Assembly: GCF_042432495.1 (NCBI RefSeq)
Contig: NZ_JBHLXC010000012.1
Span: forward strand, 387,226 to 451,225
DNA length: 64,000 bases
DNA from: Pseudochelatococcus lubricantis
GTDB taxonomy: Bacteria; Pseudomonadota; Alphaproteobacteria; Rhizobiales; Beijerinckiaceae
Direction: 5' to 3'
Each line of letters begins with the position of its first letter. The first letter of the stretch is position 1. The translations under genes and the position numbers were made by a program. Positions 61,426 through 64,000 of the stretch are shown here, piece after piece. The notes beneath the pieces were generated by a model, which was given only the letters and a program-made list of their open reading frames with translations, was not told the origin of the DNA and did not search any database.

Positions 61426-63732
61426 ATGTACGACCAAGATGCACACCAGCGGCTTCTGGACGATATTGAGCGTCGCAGCACCCAGATCGCGAGACTTGCC
61501 GAAGCGGAGCGGCGGGTCCGTACGCGGATTCAAAACCAAATGGTGCGCGGGGCTTCCCTCGCCGACATCAGGAGAGCCCTTCAACAGCCCGGCATGCGCT
61601 CCATTCAGGGGATGGGCCCCGGGCGGCGCAAGATGGGAACGTCCGAACGTCCGAGATCTCCGGTAACGGGGGGCAGATCGTTTCATTTCTCCGTTACAAT
61701 CCACACCACAGACGCAACAGCGCGTCCGCGCCCTGCCGGTACACATCCCACGGGTCCGGCCGGAGCACACCAGCGGTACATGGAGCGTCCCGGCGCCGCG
61801 GAAACAGTTCAGAAGCACGCCGTGCCGCCAGATCCCGGGAACGAGACCGACGCCGCACGGTCGCAGCGCTACATCGAACGGGAAAGCGCACCCGAACGTG
61901 AAGGCGAAACGGTGGCGTCTTTCGGTAACATCGGAGACACGATTGAAGAGCGCATCGCATTCTGGGAAGCGATCGAAGGCTGCGAACGCCGTTCCAGAAC
62001 GCGGAAAGTGGTGATCGCCCCCTATCAAGATCCGGACTTCTGGGACGTCGTTCTCGAACGTATCAATAACGCCGAATACGTGCCCGGACCCATTCTGGAG
62101 GCCTTCTGGCAGTCGACAGAATCCGAAGTCAAACTCGACAGTCATCAGATGGTCGACCTCGATCGCTTTCTGCAATCGGCAGGTGACCATGGCAGAGCGG
62201 TCAGGATATTGACGGGTCGGGCCGGCCGCGTCCAGACACGCATCGTCGCCGAGCTGCCCCACGAACTGACGCCCGAGCAGCGCATCGGGATCGCGCGTTC
62301 CTACTGCCGCAAGTTTGAGGAAGAAGGCCACCCCTACTGGGCGGTCATTCACGCTCCCGACGCCAACAACGATCGCCGAAATTATCACGTGCACATCAAT
62401 CTCAGTGAACGGCCGGCAAAAAAGATGAAACATCCGGAAACCGGAAAATTCGTCTGGGATTTTGAAATTGTGGAGAAAGTGCGCGACAAGCATCGGCACA
62501 GCGGAAGGCTTCGCCGACCGTTCATGCAGTCACGCAATCGCACCATGTCCGCGAGAAGCTGGATCCCTGCAGAGCGGGCGCGTTTCAGCGACATCATGAA
62601 CAGCGCGCTCAGGGATGCGAACGTCGACAAGTTTTATGATCCGCGTTCCTACGAGGAAATGGGCATAGAGAAGACTGCCCGAACCCGAATACCGCCGCAT
62701 GCCTATGTCAAGGAGAGACGCGGCGAGCCAACACCCGAGGGGCTTGATCAGGCGACGGAGGAATGGAACGAGGAGGCTAAACGTCTCGTTGACAAGCAGC
62801 GAAAATTCGCCGCTGCATCCATGCATAGCGTCAAATTCCATCAGAGCTTTGTCAACAAGATGCGTGCCAGCGGCTTTTCCGGCGCCATAACTGCGCAAAG
62901 GCATGCCGACCAGTGGAAGGAGGCTTCAAATCGCCTGTATTCCGCGATCGGTTTGCGAGACGCCGCACGCTATATGGCTGACAGGCTGATATCCCGCGCC
63001 CGACTTGTCCCGGCTACGAAGCTTTCCCTTGCACAGAAACTTCTGGCCGCGGTCTCACGGGACATCCGGCTGGAAGACGAGGCCGCCTTCAATCGACTGA
63101 TAAAGGCCGCGAATGCAGACATTAACAGAATCAACGCTGCACTGCGCAAAGATGTCGTCAATTTCAAGAAGCACCTCATTCTGTCGCGCTTCCAGGAGTT
63201 CATCAACGACATTGCCCGGCTGCACCAGCTTCCTGCGGGCCAACACAGCGAGGCGCCAAGGACGGAAATGCCGCACTTCGCAGCTCTCCGTCCAAATTCT
63301 CTGCTCGGCGAGATTGTTCGCCAGGAACGGCAGGATGCGCCAGTTGCAGGCAGCGTCCATGCACACGATCCTGTAAGCAGAACAGCGAAAGCCTTCTCTG
63401 TAGAACGAGGGTCGCCCCTCGAAGCGATGCGACCGGATCCCGGACCTCGGCATGCTACGAGGATGACCAATTCGGGCAAAGCGGACCTCTCGCCGTCACT
63501 CGGCGGCTCATCCGCACAAGACAAATCAGATATCAGATTCTCCCCGGATGCAGGATCTCCCGTCGGCGAACCCGGTCATGCTCCGGAAGATGATCCTGTC
63601 GCGGCTTCCGCGCCCCAACAGCCGAGCGGATCAGCCTCCGGTTCTGCCGACATCAGCGAGGAGGAGCGCCGCAAGAAGCTGAAGAAACGGCGCCGGGCTA
63701 TCCTGGCGCAGAGAAAGGGCTGGGAGCGCTGA
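61426..63732 (+). CDS. MobA/MobL-family relaxase (second relaxase)
   Basis: A 768-residue MobA/MobL protein. The N-terminal relaxase domain includes FHFSVTIHTTDATARPRPAG, the histidine cluster AHQRYMER, and in the middle GHPYWAVIHAPDANNDRRNY followed by HVHINLSE, the metal-binding 3H motif. The C-terminal part is helical and ends in a low-complexity Ser/Gly/Pro tract and a very basic end (KKLKKRRRAILAQRKG). It differs from TraA in lacking a helicase. Its presence implies a separate mobilisable element. No ribosome-binding site is clear before ATG 61426. Confidence 0.82.
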   Translation: MYDQDAHQRLLDDIERRSTQIARLAEAERRVRTRIQNQMVRGASLADIRRALQQPGMRSIQGMGPGRRKMGTSERPRSPVTGGRSFHFSVTIHTTDATARPRPAGTHPTGPAGAHQRYMERPGAAETVQKHAVPPDPGNETDAARSQRYIERESAPEREGETVASFGNIGDTIEERIAFWEAIEGCERRSRTRKVVIAPYQDPDFWDVVLERINNAEYVPGPILEAFWQSTESEVKLDSHQMVDLDRFLQSAGDHGRAVRILTGRAGRVQTRIVAELPHELTPEQRIGIARSYCRKFEEEGHPYWAVIHAPDANNDRRNYHVHINLSERPAKKMKHPETGKFVWDFEIVEKVRDKHRHSGRLRRPFMQSRNRTMSARSWIPAERARFSDIMNSALRDANVDKFYDPRSYEEMGIEKTARTRIPPHAYVKERRGEPTPEGLDQATEEWNEEAKRLVDKQRKFAAASMHSVKFHQSFVNKMRASGFSGAITAQRHADQWKEASNRLYSAIGLRDAARYMADRLISRARLVPATKLSLAQKLLAAVSRDIRLEDEAAFNRLIKAANADINRINAALRKDVVNFKKHLILSRFQEFINDIARLHQLPAGQHSEAPRTEMPHFAALRPNSLLGEIVRQERQDAPVAGSVHAHDPVSRTAKAFSVERGSPLEAMRPDPGPRHATRMTNSGKADLSPSLGGSSAQDKSDIRFSPDAGSPVGEPGHAPEDDPVAASAPQQPSGSASGSADISEEERRKKLKKRRRAILAQRKGWER

Positions 63733-64000
63733 GCGCTGCCGACTGTACCTCCGTGTTCCGATCAATGCGATAACAAGAGCTGTTGACGAGACACGAGCAA
63801 CTCGACGCTCGAGATCCTGAAAGTCATGTCACTGTCAGCTATCGTGCACGGCAAGCCCTCATTTGAATGGGTGGGCCGAGAGCATCGTTGGCATGGCATC
63901 GGCCCTTGTATCGGCATTACGGCTGTCATCATCGTAAGCGTCCGGGCTGACCGCACTGCCGCGTGCTGAGAGTGCGGGATAGTGTCCACCATCGATAGTG
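63733..64000. other. Right edge of the window
   Basis: No supported gene. A 47-codon frame at 63826-63969 contains one possible membrane helix (CIGITAVIIVSV) but nothing to identify it. The last bases may lie upstream of a gene beyond the window. Confidence 0.25.

Noticed and set aside
1..64000. CRISPR array
   Set aside because: No regularly spaced direct repeats and no cas genes were seen while reading both strands.

Overview
The window reads as a mobile-element-rich accessory region (plasmid, or integrative-element cluster) of an alphaproteobacterium, most likely a member of the Rhizobiales/Hyphomicrobiales. The best markers are a Porin_2-type outer-membrane porin, a MucR/Ros-family regulator, a Ti-plasmid-style traA/traC/traD transfer origin region and a second MobA/MobL relaxase. 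No replication or partition gene is seen, so plasmid versus chromosome cannot be settled.

Region 1 (1-9.5 kb) is a defence block. It holds a WYL-domain (CapW/BrxR-like) regulator behind ACTATA palindromes, two tandem paralogous SANT/Myb-like proteins of unknown function, and a complete Wadjet operon transcribed leftward as jetA-jetB-jetC-jetD. Region 2 (9.7-13.2 kb) is a Ti-type transfer module: traA, then an oriT with a recognisable nic motif, then divergent traC and traD, after which the module stops. Region 3 (13.6-16.2 kb) is a TetR/MFS/PPOx-fold operon with two matching operators.

Region 4 (17.2-30.0 kb) looks like a separate genomic island. It starts with a broken DUF6499-DUF2285 gene just outside, then a 14-bp repeat, an orphan DUF1778 antitoxin and a large tyrosine integrase. 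It continues with a frameshifted four-TM protein, a Mokosh type I-like pair (pseudokinase-helicase plus PLD protein) and a minimal CBASS (CD-NTase plus S-4TM effector). It ends at the same 14-bp repeat lying in the 3' half of a tRNA-Met gene. Three distinct anti-phage/anti-plasmid systems therefore lie within 30 kb.

Region 5 (30-42.8 kb) is an IS graveyard around small modules: a DUF6880 gene broken by one stop codon, an AbrB-Fic/Doc toxin-antitoxin pair behind a perfect palindrome, and remnants of another toxin-antitoxin pair. An IS3-family remnant is interrupted by an IS30 element, a 162-bp MITE and an IS701 element, with target duplications still readable. Next comes an AtuA/CitMHS/LysR catabolic cassette flanked by inverted copies of the same IS3 end, and then an IS256/integrase/IS66 mosaic.

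Region 6 (42.8-64 kb) is more orderly: two TetR-controlled single-gene units (an NTF2-like protein and a Tat-exported hydrolase with a PKD domain), an autotransporter with an acid-phosphatase (PAP2) passenger, an RND efflux pair, a MucR-like regulator lacking the usual zinc-ligand cysteine, a LuxR regulator, a porin preceded by a possible small RNA, and the second relaxase. All calls come from reading the sequence; no database search was run.
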